Shown here: positions 1 through 11,340 of the stretch, in pieces | Position numbering within the stretch: position 1 is the stretch's first letter | Layout: every line of letters begins with the position of its first letter | Assembly (NCBI GenBank): GCA_946811695.1 | Contig: OX328125.1 | Coordinates: 98,411,210-98,475,209, forward strand | DNA length: 64,000 nt | Direction of reading: 5' to 3' | Source: Gonocerus acuteangulatus | Taxonomy: Eukaryota > Arthropoda > Insecta > Hemiptera > Coreidae | The notes under the pieces: generated by a model | The model's input: the letters and a program-made list of their open reading frames with translations, nothing else | What the model was told of the DNA's origin: nothing | Database searches by the model: none | Translations under genes and position numbers: made by a program

Positions 1-621
1 ACTAGTGGTGCTGATCTCTGATTTCGCACTACAAAACGTACATGAATTCTGAAGGGGAAAATGTGAAATATAGCCCTTAGAAGACTGCAAGGCCGAAAAA
101 TATTTGCTTTCAAACACATTTAGTCAGATGGTTATATTAAATATAAAAGAGCGTAAAATATTTATTTATTGTAGATGCTGCGTTGCTAATAACCGTGCCC
201 AGTTAACGCGTGCCAGACGTGTTATATTGACCTATCTTTTTTGAGCTTTAGTGGATTATGATTGATAAGTATAATGGTATAATAAGTGGTTATGCTTTAA
301 GATATGACTGAAAGCCTTAATGAGACATTTTTGAAATAGTGTACTTTTCAATTCTCTTATTGATCAAAATCATCTTTTGACGGTTGTATGTTGTGTAGAA
401 TTCGGCTTTTGAAGTAACCGTCGGACAGCCGGACATGGTGTTTGTGTTGGTGAGGCTAATGCTCACGTAGTGTGATGGTGTGTAGGTGAGGGACAGCATT
501 CCCCGGGGACTTGAGCGCCTCCCCTCAATTTGTGCCAATTTGGACTCCCCTTACAGTCCCTTCTCAGACAAGTGCCCGCTAATTCTGTTTTCTCACCCAC
601 CGTCTTCCCCCTCTTCACCCA
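1..621. other. No gene recognised
   Basis: Mixed-composition DNA. Short open frames exist on both strands but none resembles a known family, and no repeat from elsewhere in the window was recognised here. Confidence 0.5.

Positions 622-648
<27 letters not shown>
622..648. repeat. (CT)n microsatellite
   Basis: An uninterrupted run of TC dinucleotides inside a pyrimidine-rich stretch (about 590-670). It creates a serine/leucine-rich open frame on the plus strand that I regard as an artefact. Confidence 0.95.
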
Positions 649-652
<4 letters not shown>

Positions 653-3064
653 CCGCTTCCTTCTTTTTAAAAGAATCGCCACCCTCAAAGCTCTCCTCGC
701 ATTACATATGGCCGATTCGTCAGTGCGTCCGGACCCCATCCCGAAGCTGGGCTTGCTTCTCCTTGCCGCAAATTCTCTCCCTCCTCACTCGAAGCAGAGA
801 CAAATTGCCCTTATTTTTCTATTTTGAATTTGTCAAATGGAGCATAAAGCCCCCCGTCCCGGGAGACCTGTAGTTTCGATGCTTCCGCCCTTGATTCCTG
901 GTATTGTTTGAATGAGGCCCTGTTTACGAACAAGCCCTTCGGATTATAGGGTTTAGGATAAATTGCCTCTAGTTAGCCTAAATGACTCCAATTTTAGAGT
1001 GACAGTCATAGCTCCATAAGTGCCTCAAATATTACCCTTAAACATGAGGCAGTCATCTTAACAGGCAAGATATTCCCTCACTGCATTACCTTTTTGCCCT
1101 TAGGACCAGGAAGTGGGTGATGCACAGCCCACGATTGTGCGTAAAGATGCTGAAACGGTAAAACCTCTAAAGATCTAAGAGTCATTCTCCCAGAGCAGAA
1201 AGATTCATTGATTGTGCATAATTCTTCTGGATCTCTGAGGACATTTCTCTGTTATTCTATAGGAAGCCTGAAATATTTCAGGTAGGTTGTGACCTTAATT
1301 CACTTTCATATTACACATTTTTTTAATGCCTCTAAAGTACAGGACTTTTTAGTTCTTGGCTATAGGAACAAATTATGTGTTTGTGTTTCGTGTGTTTCAC
1401 GCAATCAATAGGTACGTGGTACTACATGTAATCATTACGCTCCTTACATGAAACAAAGACAAATTGTCCATATTTTTCTCATTTGAATATGTCAACTGTA
1501 GCATAAGCATAACATACCTTGCCCAAAAAGCTGGAAAGAGTGAGAGCGATGAAAAACTACATAACGGAAAAAATACAGCTTTTATCTAAAGAGGACTAGG
1601 AGGTCTAGTGGGAAGATGAGACAGAAAATGAATGACGGAGGCGAATTTTTGGAGTACAACTTGTGGACAGTGTCACATTTTTGTTGTCATCTCAAATAGT
1701 TTCAAAGATTGGTCGCTCACAGTCGTTGTCTGATTGTATTGTCTTATATGTATTTGTGTATTGCCTTATATGACTTGTGTATTGCCTTATACTTCGTTGT
1801 CCAATTGCCTTATTTAATTGGATAAATATTAAACCAAAAATGAAAATAATATAGTTTGATCCGAAAAGAAGGTTCGGATCTTCCTGATGTAAGAAATTTC
1901 GGGTTCGAAAGTGGAAGTAAAAGGTCAAAAGCCAAGGATGACGGTCACCACAAATTTTGATTGTGACAGGGAATATCGTGGTAAGTAGGAAAATGGGCAA
2001 AATGAGCTAAATGCACTATGATTAGCTCCTAAAACTCATGACTAGTGTAAAAAAAGTCCTTAACTCACAGGCTTGATCATTTCAGACTTATAAACATGTA
2101 GGGCCTTTGCCATGACGTAAAGTAGTGTGTTTTCTCTGTTATTCTCTTTTACAAAGCTGCCCGGAAAAGTTGAGATTTTGAACTTATCAAGTTATTCCTT
2201 GCGGCCTTCAATTTACTGAATCATCTTACAATCTACACTGTGGTATGAAATTGTCATATACCGGAGACCGTTGTCAACCGAAGCGGATGACAAAGGTCTC
2301 CGCCATAAGATCTGACAGTTCAAAACTGTAACAAAAAAACAGATTGTTGTAGTTCTCAACATCCCGTACTGAAATCCTATTGGATCTATAAAACATCCTT
2401 CAAGATAAGAGAGAGGAGGAGTCAATTTGAGGGAATGGTTGAAGATTTGAAGGGCAGTTGAATAATGAAGGACTATTGAAGATAAGAAAGAAGCCGACTT
2501 GAAGGATCAAAGGTGTATTTCGCCGACTCGCCAAGGGAAAAGGAACTGGTGTATTTATATTCCGAGGATGTGAGAGACCAGTAATAGGACCAGTGGCTTT
2601 GCATGTCACTCCCCTACCCTCTTCAGAAGGCATATCAAAGCACTTTCCATCTAGCGAGGCCTTCGAGGCTCTTGTCAATGAATCCATCTTCCATGATATC
2701 TTATTAGCGTTGTTATCTATTGCAAGAAATAGTTTAATCGATGAAGATTAGACTTATTGGACTTTGGAGGTGCCTTAGGCTTCACCTACATTAGACCCGT
2801 ATTTCGCCCGAACCGATCCGTTCCGATTTCGTTTGATCGACAACGGCCAACAACGGCCGACGTGAGTGCCTACATTGGTCTCGACCTAATCTGATCCGAT
2901 TTAGTCACAGCTCGTCAGTAATGACCTCCTAGTGAAGTGAAAATGAGTGATGAAGTTAAGAAATACCACCTAATAAGCATAGAAGCCTTCGATTAGGTTG
3001 AATGTTGGAGGAAAGAGAAGTATTGGTATTCATATTTTAAAATTATTTATAAGAAAGGTAACTA
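649..3064. other. Unassigned non-coding stretch
   Basis: About 2.4 kb without a recognisable gene. The only structure I see is a local imperfect duplication at about 1737-1812, where the phrase TTGTGTATTGCCTTATA recurs. Otherwise nothing. Confidence 0.5.
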
Positions 3065-3149
3065 GAAGGTTATACGCATTGGAAGGTTATAAACATTAGA
3101 AGGTTATAAATATTGGAAGGTTATAGACGTTGGATGGTTATAAACATCT
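3065..3149. repeat. 17-bp tandem repeat, five copies
   Basis: Five consecutive 17-bp units of the type GAAGGTTATAAACATTG with one to three changes per unit. The array is small and moderately diverged, and lies just upstream of the pogo/Tigger remnant. Confidence 0.85.
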
Positions 3150-3343
3150 TTCCACGCAATTTAATAAACAAGGGAAACAAAAACCAAAAATGTGAATAGG
3201 CAAACTTGTTCTAAATTTTAATTTTATTTAAACAATAACAAATATTTCATAAATTGATAATTACGTACATATGTAATAAATAATTTATAAAACAAGTAAA
3301 AATAAAAGTCTATTGTTCTGAAAAAAGTCATTTTCATGGGCAA

Positions 3344-3493
3344 GAATTTTTTCAGGTAAGTTGATGAAGTGTTAGGAGGAATTCTTAAGCCCCTGGCAAT
3401 TTCAGATTTTTTCTTTATTCGATTTTCAACTTCCTTAATTGCAGCGATTTTCTCTGGCAACGTTACAGTTTTATAACTGGTAAGCTTCGACAT
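3344..3493 (-). pseudogene. Tigger-like transposase, N-terminal HTH only
   Basis: Residues 1-50 of the open frame match the start of Tigger/CENP-B-like transposases: a basic start, a TLPEKIAAIKEVE-type first helix, then KKKSEIARGLRIPPNT, the recognition-helix part of the CENP-B/Psq-type helix-turn-helix. This domain binds the element's terminal repeats. After about residue 50 the frame becomes Phe/Tyr-rich and unlike the family, so homology stops there. The second HTH and the DDE catalytic domain are absent. The frame start coincides with the expected family start and lies inside the terminal repeat at 3992. Non-functional remnant. Confidence 0.7.
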
Positions 3494-3992
3494 CTTAAAT
3501 CAAGAGGTCACTGAACTGCGCTGTACACCGGAAATTCAAGGCACAAACAATACAACAGATCTAGACGCTGACTCACTTATAACTGAATAAGAAAGGAAGA
3601 TGGGAGGGATGGTGGAAGGGAATTCTAGGATAAAACAGGATGGTGTATGTAACTACAACCCCTGGAAGGGAGGAAGCGCGACCCACCACTTTGCAGAACG
3701 CCTAGACTCCAAGAACTAGACTATGAGACTGCCGCGCTTCTTGTCCCGGAACCCCTACATCCATATCTTACTATCCTTCTTACCCGAGGGGACAATATTT
3801 AAAAAAAAAATAAGATCGAACATCTCCCATTGGAGGTTAAGACTCGTAAAAAATTCGCATTATCCAAAATTTTATTCGAATTAACCACGATTTTTTTACA
3901 TTGTTTATGCCCTAAATTCTAGGGACCGAGAGAAATATTCGAATTAACCACGATTTCGAATTATCGAAGTTCGAATTATCCATGTTCCACTG
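3344..3992 (-). mobile_element. Pogo/Tigger-type DNA transposon remnant
   Basis: The 5' end lies at 3992 on the minus strand. It reads CAGTGGAAC and is flanked by TA (3993-3994), as expected for the Tc1/mariner/pogo superfamily. Subterminal DNA repeats the phrase ATTCGAATTAACCACGATTT twice (about 3873-3895 and 3938-3958). About 500 bp inside, a transposase N-terminus begins (3493). The rest of the transposase and the other inverted repeat are missing, so this is a 5' fragment of a dead element. Confidence 0.7.
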
Positions 3993-3994
3993 TA

Positions 3995-5067
3995 TTATCT
4001 TGCCATCTATTGTTATTATCGACAGCTATAATTATATCTTTAGTTTTTAATTCATTAATAATTTTATTTACTTCCTCCAAATCTTCACCTATATCATTCG
4101 TTGTATCGAAATAACCATAATTACAAAAATATTAGGCGTTTCTCCTTGTATATGACTTCAACAACGGTCGTTTGATCTGGATCGCAGTAGTTCAAAAGTA
4201 TACTCGAATCAATTTGTTAGTTATAAATAATTATTTGCAAACGAGATATTATAATTATTGCTTGAATAAATGCTAAACTTTTTAGGTCTGATTTGAACGA
4301 ACTTGACCTTTCATATCAACCTAAATATTTTTGTAACAAACATATGAATATATATATACACACAAATATACAAAGGATTTGAAGTATCGGCATTTTTAAG
4401 ATCTTTGGGTTCTGAAATATGAATGTTTCTAGTTGTCACTTCCAGTTTGAGACAATGGAAAACGGTTACAGATCTAAGCTTTAAAAATTGTTTCATTCTT
4501 TCCCCTAAATTATTTATTCATTTATTTTTTTTTTTTTTTTTAGCGCCATAACTCAGATGATTGGGGTACGGGTGGAGAGAGGTAACGCGCTAATATTATT
4601 TCATTTTTTTTTTTTTTTTCTTTTGGTTCACTATTTATATTGATATCTTACACTTGATAAGAATAGAAAGAGTCCTATACTCCAAGTTGCCGGCCTGAGT
4701 AATGCCTAACAGCCTAAAGGGATGAGTGAACAACGAATGCTTAGTGCACTAATGTTGGTGATTAGTGAACAATGAGTGAACGGTGAAAGGCTATTGGCTG
4801 TTCATTGTAGGCTAAAACAATCGGCCAATCACCTGCTTTGTCTCGTCTTGTCAGCTGCCTTCCCATTCACACGCCTAGCTTCATTAGAATACAGAAGCCG
4901 CTGAAGACTATTTTCTCTCCAACTAACTTAGATAAAATAACGAACTAAATACATATATTAGGTTTGTAAAACGCTTCCGCGTAGCGTTGTTCCGCTATGC
5001 TGTATGTATGGACGGACTACTTATGTCTGACAATAAGCCGCTATCTAAAGCCTTGGGGGCTAAAAAG
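3995..5067. other. Unassigned, with an R2 fragment and poly-T tracts
   Basis: Non-coding DNA holding poly-T runs near 4526-4541 and 4604-4619, the R2 fragment listed separately, and no gene. Confidence 0.5.
4285..4465 (+). repeat. Family R2 fragment (dispersed non-coding repeat)
   Basis: Shares ordered words with copies at 10.8-11.3 kb and 38.7-39.0 kb: AACGAACTTGACC, a short TA tract running into ACACACAAAT, a GGTTCTGAAA block and CACTTCCAG. It has no coding capacity. The class of the parent element is unknown. Confidence 0.6.
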
Positions 5068-5535
5068 TTTCACATTCGTAAATCCGGCGTCGTCGGGGGG
5101 TAAAATCGGATTAGAGAAAACGCCGGATTAGAGAATTCAGTTAGAAGCGGTCACTTATGTATTTGAAAAACCTTATTATTTGAGAATATATAATGTTGCA
5201 TATTTGAGTAAAATTTAGGTACCTAATTATAAAATAAATGCAACATATTTAAATCCTTGCTTGTGTATATCAGGCGTTCCAGCCGCAGGTGCCTTTGTAG
5301 AAACATATATTTTCTTAGTAGAAACACAAGTTCCAGCCTCTAAAAGGAAACAGATATGCCTTCTTTGACTTCAATTCAATGAATTACGACGAAAGAAATG
5401 TTTCTCTAGCTAGGAAGGGAAGGTTTTCTAGGAACCCTCGAGCAGGTCTAGCTCCGGCGAGTTCCGAGATACGTCACTCATTCCTCTCGGAGACCGCCGG
5501 ATTTGAGAGAGGGCCGGATAAGGGAGAGTCTACTG
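5068..5535 (-). mobile_element. Pogo-like element terminus
   Basis: At 5535 the sequence ends CTACTG followed by TA. Read on the minus strand it begins CAGTAGACTCTCCCTTATCC, which resembles pogo/Tigger termini. Related GCCGGATTAGAG words recur at about 5100-5135 in the same orientation. No opposite terminus was found, so the left boundary is arbitrary. Confidence 0.45.
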
Positions 5536-5537
5536 TA

Positions 5538-7096
5538 TATAAAATACACAAATTTAAATTAAAATTTAATAAATTTAAAATGTTTGTGCAGTACATAGAA
5601 TCAGTCCGTTCCAAGGTTTTTAAGTCGGTCTGCCTGCCGATATGGCCTGCAAAATATTGGCAGCTATAGTTTCAGCCGTACTTAATCCTAACATTGGCCT
5701 TTTCGAAAATACTTGGAGACCGCACACTAACCTAAAATTTCGACAGACAAACAACAAACTCTGATGGGAAGAAAAACGTCATTCCTACCCACACTAGTAA
5801 CAATAGGATAACAAAATGATCGACCCAATACTGACTTATGCTTTTCGTTTTTGGTATGGAACTAGCCCTATGATGATTGCGAAACCATAGACTTTACCGA
5901 TCAAAGTCCAGCAAATTGCAGCCAACGCCCTTTGGTTCGTTCGAAAAACATTGCTCCATCGGAACAAGAGGGATTGATCTGCTAGATTTGCATATCGAAG
6001 AACTGACCCGAAGACATCACAATAAACTGGTTCTCTCTTTTGATGTCACAAACTACCACATTGGAGAACCTGTAGCCCAACAACTGACAACCGTGCTGCT
6101 GCAAGACATTTTATTTTAGTTTGCATTGGAATTACGTCTTTTTCGCTCCATTTGTCGAAAAAACAAATTGGTCTTTTTTTTCTGAATTATAATTACAATG
6201 CTCAGCTACTTTGGAAGTTCAACATATATCCAAGTGACATGAAACCTTCGTTTGATTATAATAAAATTTTACATTGAATAATGTCAAAATATATTTTTGT
6301 TATTTAAATTAATTGATGTGGTCCATTTTGCAGTATATTGTAAAAGTTTTAAGAATTGTAAGGATTTTTACAACATATAGACTAAGGTCAGAAAGTTTTG
6401 TATAACTGAATGAAATTTGTAATTGTCATGCGGTAAGTCTAGATTCTGACGTTGTTGGGATTCTGTTAGTATGGGTTTTAGGCTTAATTTAATGTTAAAT
6501 ATTTTGCACTTAGGCTCTTCTTTTCTGGTCATTGAAGACTCGTGGGTTATTCTTCTTGTGTTGCAATTCTGAGTCTTGTTTGTACTATTTCTTCTCTTGT
6601 ATTTCGTCTGGATTGTGTTTTAGTTCATTGCGCGTTTCTCATCCTAAAACCCGCTATAGATGGCTTGCCGAAGAATTCGTTTAGCTAAAGAAGCGGAACG
6701 GATGTTTGCTTTTGACAACAAGTTTACTATTCGATGTGTGCCATTTCTATTTTCGATTCAGGATACCATCCCTACCGGTATGTCGAACTACTGCAAGGTT
6801 GTTAGGACAGCTGTTCACAGCTGTTGCGAGAAAGGATATAAGTTTTGATAGGTGTTGTTGACGAATTGCACGGACGGGACCGTTGATACGTGATGGCGAC
6901 ATGGCTCACGTAGATCCTAACGTGACTCTCGCGTCCTACATATTTATGTATTCGTACCCCCACTCCTCTCAACTCCCTCCACTCGTATCGATCTCTAACA
7001 GGTAGCCCCTAGCTCTTCTTCCAATCACGTACTACCGTCTTCTTGACCAGCCTCACCCCCCTCCGGGGCTATCATCAACAAATAAGTCGCTTTCGT
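5538..7096. other. Unassigned stretch
   Basis: Plus-strand open frames of 80 codons (5877-6119) and 62 codons (6660-6848) occur, but I recognise neither and see no clear splice context. Treated as non-coding. Confidence 0.45.
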
Positions 7097-7264
7097 AGGC
7101 GTCGTTCACACTGGAGCGATGTATACGATACACGATATATATCATAAGCGGTATGGTACGACGATCTTTCGCTAGGAAGGTTCAGACAGTGGGCGATAAA
7201 TCGGCGGGATCTGTGGGATAAAAATATGTTGGGAACACAATTTTCACTGCTTCAGTTGCAAATA

Positions 7265-7809
7265 TCAGGCCGTACCGTATGAAATGTCAGTTTTGGACTT
7301 GCCGATTTCCTTCAAATGTCTTGAAACTGTCGTGGCTCCTACTCCTAGTTCTTTGGTTTATTCCCTAGTGCTTTTTGAGGGACAAGCTTCAACCCTTTCT
7401 TTCAGGTGGTCATTGTCAAGCTTGGTTTCTGGTCTTCCTCGCTCCTCGTTGTCAAGGTCAAAATTTCCACTTCGAAACCTGGAAAACCACCGGTAAACAG
7501 TTTGTTCATTCACCGTTCCCTCCCCGAACGCCGTGTTAATGTTCATACACGCCTCACCAGCGCTATGACCGAGCTTAAATTCATAACGATAAATAATACG
7601 GATTTCCGTTGAAGTCATAATTTAAGTTTTACTTTTTTCTCAGAGGATCGTTCTCACAACACAGAACGCAAGTTACTGATTAAATAATAGGAATAAAAGA
7701 GCTTTAATTCTATACGAATAACAATGATGTTTGTAAATAATGAAATAAAAAACGGAAAGGATTAGATCGGAAAGACAACAAAACTGACATTTCATACGGT
7801 ACAGCCTGA
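7265..7809 (-). mobile_element. Internally deleted mariner element
   Basis: Thirty-bp terminal inverted repeats of the form TCAGGCYGTACCGTATGAAA (and on through TGTCAGTTTT) occur at 7265-7294 and 7780-7809 with one mismatch. Both are flanked by TA (7263-7264 and 7810-7811). At 545 bp it is less than half the usual length of about 1.3 kb. The 5' leader and transposase N-terminus remain. The deletion joins the codon after IGKSK directly to the 3' terminal repeat. Confidence 0.9.
7294..7618 (-). pseudogene. Mariner transposase, N-terminal fragment
   Basis: The frame starts MTSTEIRIIYRYEFKLGHSA and is typical of mariner transposases. The first helix-turn-helix spans about residues 1-60 (KLGHSAGEACMNINTAFGEG, TVNEQTVYRWFSRFRSG). 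A linker with NEERGRPET and then DNDHLKERVEA follows. One in-frame TAA interrupts after STRE, where the family has leucine. The frame then continues with TKELGVGATTVSRHLKEIGK, the second HTH. The catalytic DDD domain has been deleted. Only the DNA-binding half remains, so any product could at most bind terminal repeats. It lies about 160 bp inside the 5' repeat, the normal spacing. Confidence 0.9.
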
Positions 7810-8294
7810 TATGAGCTGTAGTGAAGAAGAGTGGCTTACTTGTTGAGGCGTAGGATGAGAAGGAAGTACTGGTCCCATCTCTACAACCTTAGCAAGGGCA
7901 CCATAGCTGTTGTTACTCGAAACTCCGGGAGTTTAATCGAATGAATCCTGAAAACTTTCATTTTTTTTAAAGTTTAGTGTCACGAACCCTTGAAAGAAAA
8001 GATTCACTTCTCTTCGTGAGAAGCACTCACGAGCTTTCGCTAAATTAATGAAAGAAAACACAGAACTGTCTTCTCTTCTTCCTGACATATTCGCAGGTCA
8101 GAATATCGTACAAAACTAATCGCTGGAGAGACCGACAAGCGGCACCTCGAGAGATCTGTCGCTTGCGATAAATCGCGCTGCTGTGAAACTTTTTATCGCC
8201 TCCCCCTTTACATTTTAACTATTATATCTGTGCATATCGCATATCGCTTACGATATATCGAGTATCGTACATCGCGACAGTGCGAACGACCCCT

Positions 8295-8925
8295 TAAGGC
8301 GGAGTCATGGAGGTGTTGGACATAGGGGTTAGTTGTGTTATGATGCTGTTTGTTACAAATCTAGATTACCTTTGGCTATTGATTAGTAAAACATAGTTTA
8401 TATTATCATTATTATTATTATTCGCTTATTGGCCCAGCTCGACGACCATGCGAAGTACTGCATAGGCTCTTCGGACAATTGCGAGTTTCTTTGCGCCCAG
8501 GCTTGTTTCATTCTTTGTGAATGAGCTATTTTTCTGTCGAAGCTGCTCCACGCATTTTTTTTACGTCTCATTCGACTTTCCTGTGAAACCTGTTTTTCTG
8601 TTTGTATATCTGAAATTTCTGGAAAAGGAGAAATAGTTATTTAAATGTTAGCAGGGGTTTTCTGCATGAGGGTGGATTTCCCATTTACTGCATATATTTT
8701 TTGAATCGTTCTTGTTTCAGCACATATTTAAATAAAACGAATTCTACGAATTCCATCTAATACTGACATCCTGTATGAATTGAAAAGCATCGAATAGAAT
8801 AATAGTTCACCGATAGTAGGCAATCAACTCTGGTCCTATTGCAATGTGGGTTATCTCGATTGGTATGAAAGAGGAACTTGATAAGTTATGATCTGTTCTC
8901 ACAAAATCCTTTTAACATTATCTAG
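8295..8925. other. Unassigned stretch
   Basis: Nothing recognised apart from a short ATT trinucleotide run near 8405-8421. Confidence 0.5.
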
Positions 8926-9240
8926 GAGTTGGGGGTTTGCTCCGGAACAAAATTATTATTTTCACCCATAATGAAACGAAACTCAGTAGACGTTACGGGC
9001 AACTGAAGAGAAAGATGTCTTGCAAAAATAAACGAAGTCGGTCCATCTGTAATGATGGGTGTTTTTACTCCGAACCTAAATAACTAATTTGCCAAATCCG
9101 AGCGTAATTTTTCTGCCATTGTAAAGAAACTCGGTATATGCTGTGAATCCCTAAAGAGAATGATATGTTTTAAAAATAAACTGGAACGGTTCACCAGAAG
9201 TTGGGTTTTACTCTGTATTAAGTTCAAATTCAGCCAAACC
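8926..9240 (-). repeat. Old, diverged fragment of family R1 (two to three internal units)
   Basis: The words GGGTTTGCTCCGG (8937), TTTTTACTCCGAACC (about 9063) and TTTTACTCTG (about 9204) recur at roughly 125-140 bp. Each is followed by a CGAAACTC-type motif and an AAAAATAAAC block. This is the layout of the 143-bp modules of the younger R1 copies at 36.9, 59.5 and 61 kb in reverse orientation. Confidence 0.6.
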
Positions 9241-10155
9241 GGCTCGGTCATTGGTTGTTGCTTTTACCACTAGAAGCGCTGAACGGGGACGCTATATCCG
9301 GTTAAAACGTTGTTATGATGGTTTTTACAAGTTGACGCTTTTATTAATCAACAAGATCAATAGAGAGAAATGTGAAGTTTTTGTGAATCTATTAAGTAGT
9401 GTGGTTCCTCGCACAAACGACACTCTGGAAGAGCATTAATTAAAAAAATTAATAATTGAGAAAGCTGTCCATTACAAATATTACATACCAAAACCATTGA
9501 TGCTTTTTTATGCCCATACAGGTTAATTTAAGCAATTCTTCAGGAACACAGTGTACACTTTCCACCTTAGGTAATGCAACTCCTGCGCGAAGGACATTTT
9601 TCCACCTTTCGATCGACATTAAAATCGATATTTTTGTCGACTATCGAAAATTTATTTTTTTGTACAAAAAAACATTTAAGTAAATGTTACGATTTAAGTA
9701 GATGTTGTAACCTTTACACATTCAGACTAAATTTGCGAAGTTTCTGCAAGTAAATTTACATCATGAACGTTGCCGTACATGGAACAATGCAAAATATTGT
9801 GAACGATGAAGAATTTCGACCCCGTTATGCTATTTATTGATTACTACAGACAAGCCTACAATACGTTCCCCTACTGGAGATGTGCCGGTGATTGGCCTAT
9901 AGTGCGGAGTCAGCTAGAGACTGGTGTAAGGTACCCCAGAGAGCACTACGCTGCCTTTCTCACGAACCTATCTCTTTCGCCGTATTGTTTCTACTTACAT
10001 CTTCAAGGAGTCTTTTTACTAAACCTACTCAACTATTGGATCTATTTTATTTTCTCTACTCATATACAACAGACTAAAAAATGCATTATTTTCGCGAGTT
10101 AAATCGAAATGCTCACTCATGATTCATTCCAGAACAATTCAGAACTCATATATCA

Positions 10156-10159
<4 letters not shown>
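9241..10159. other. Unassigned stretch
   Basis: A 98-codon frame (9806-10102) and a 62-codon frame (9251-9439) are open, but neither resembles a known protein. The second may be a degraded continuation of the adjacent R1 fragment. Confidence 0.4.

Positions 10160-10189
<30 letters not shown>
10160..10189. repeat. (TA)n microsatellite, left flank of SINE-1
   Basis: Pure TA run abutting the SINE head. Together with the TA run at 10534-10616 it suggests the SINE landed in, or duplicated, a TA-rich target. Confidence 0.95.
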
Positions 10190-10191
<2 letters not shown>

Positions 10192-10529
10192 GGGCGAGGT
10201 TAGCTCAGTGGTAGAGCACTGGACTAATAAGCTGGAGGCCTGAGTTCAAATCCCGAGCAAGCACTAAAGATTTTTTCTTCTAGTGTCTTCGTTCACTGGT
10301 TGAATTCGGCCTCCCTGACCGTCCCTAGGCCAACCCAGCCTTTAATTAATTTAATAATGGGTACCTTGGTTGGTGCTAATGACTCCAGCAGTCGAAGCAG
10401 CCAAGGGGAAAATCAGGCGGCCGGAGCATAGTACTGACCACACTATCTCCCTAGTGTGCCGTATGGTCATGAATCAGATACCTCTATAGTATCTGCCCCT
10501 CAGGGCCCTTGTGGCCTGTTACGGGACTG

Positions 10530-10533
<4 letters not shown>
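10190..10533 (+). mobile_element. SINE-1, tRNA-derived, full length
   Basis: The head is tRNA-like: GAGGTTAGCTCAGTGGTAGA carries the pol III A box and GAGTTCAAATCCC the B box, 40 bp apart. The loop CTAATAA would give an AAT (Ile-type) anticodon, but the stem is poor. A tRNA-unrelated body of about 270 bp ends in CCTGTTACGGGACTGATTTTA. Three other copies are in the window (21152, 32947, 49402). The tail is not poly-A but runs into (TA)n. Such elements are transcribed from the internal promoter and moved by a LINE. Confidence 0.9.

Positions 10534-10616
<83 letters not shown>
10534..10616. repeat. (TA)n microsatellite at the SINE-1 3' end
   Basis: More than 40 TA units starting at the ATTTTATATA end of the SINE. 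Confidence 0.95.
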
Positions 10617-10619
<3 letters not shown>

Positions 10620-10779
10620 CTTGTAGGTAGAAAGGGAGTCATGCCTTTGCATTACGGGGTGGACCTCGGCCTCTAACAGTATCCTAAGCCTAAATTACTC
10701 CATTTGAGCACGTATTATTCGTAATGAAATAGGTCAATACAAAATCACATATTAAAGAAAATTTAATAATCTTTCGAAT

Positions 10780-11140
10780 AGATACTTTACGTTTACTACG
10801 ATTTCCGGACGGTTTTCGGAGTAAATGAGAATATATCCACAAATCTCAAGAAATATCTAGTTTAGTTCATTTTCCTTCACAACGCCTATATATGTAGCAT
10901 TCGCAATGGTCCCATTAGATGTTTCACGTCCAATCACTTATAAAAAGTGTACGTGGAAGCCTATTAACGCAAAAGCGAAGGGATGATTTTTTTGGCGCGA
11001 ATTTTGTCCTAAAAAGACAGGTTCCTGCAGACTGATTCTGCGGATTAACGAACTTGGCCAGCTATTCAAATCACATCGAGTATTTTTGTTCTGAATTTCA
11101 TTGAAATCAGAATATTTTTCATCCAGCTAGCGAGCGACAG

Positions 11141-11235
<95 letters not shown>

Positions 11236-11340
11236 AATTTGAGCTACCGATAATTTTGTGTTCTAAGGGTTCTGAAAGTCAAATGTTATTGCAGACACTT
11301 CCAGACGTGAGATCAATTTCATAAGCGAGTTTCGTCTCTT
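10780..11340 (+). repeat. Family R2 copy with embedded (TA)n
   Basis: Matches the order of words in the 38.1-39.0 kb copy: ACGATTTCC, a GGATTAACGAACTTGG block, an ATTTCATTGAAATC-type block, GACAGACAAATATATA, the TA run at 11145-11225, ACACACACAAATTTGAG, and finally a GGTTCTGAAA block with CACTTCCAG. No open frame of note. Confidence 0.65.
11145..11225. repeat. (TA)n microsatellite inside R2
   Basis: About 40 TA units with a single G interruption, lying exactly where other R2 copies have only a short TA seed before CACACAAAT. Confidence 0.95.

Larger units (their letters stand above)
7097..8294. mobile_element. Long-TIR DNA element, hAT-like, interrupted by mariner
   Basis: The left arm starts AGGCGTCGTTCACACTG (7097) and the right arm, reverse-complemented from 8294, starts AGGGGTCGTTCGCACTG. 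The similarity continues for about 55 bp through GCGATGTA, CGATA and ATATATC words. The termini resemble hAT-type ends, but I see no clean 8-bp duplication. Without the 545-bp mariner inside, the element would be about 650 bp. It has no transposase, so it is non-autonomous. Confidence 0.65.

Noticed and set aside
486..827. 113-codon plus-strand ORF
   Set aside because: Driven by a (CT)n tract giving Ser-Leu repeats, with no family resemblance.
1692..2000. 102-codon minus-strand ORF
   Set aside because: Contains a local repeat (SIRQYTSHIRQYTNTYKTIQ) from the small duplication at 1737-1812 and nothing protein-like otherwise.
9806..10102. 98-codon ORF as a small gene
   Set aside because: No motif, no splice or promoter context, and it ends in low-complexity sequence next to a TA tract.
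10190..10265. Functional tRNA gene
   Set aside because: A and B boxes are good but the acceptor and anticodon stems do not pair and the same sequence heads four dispersed SINE copies.
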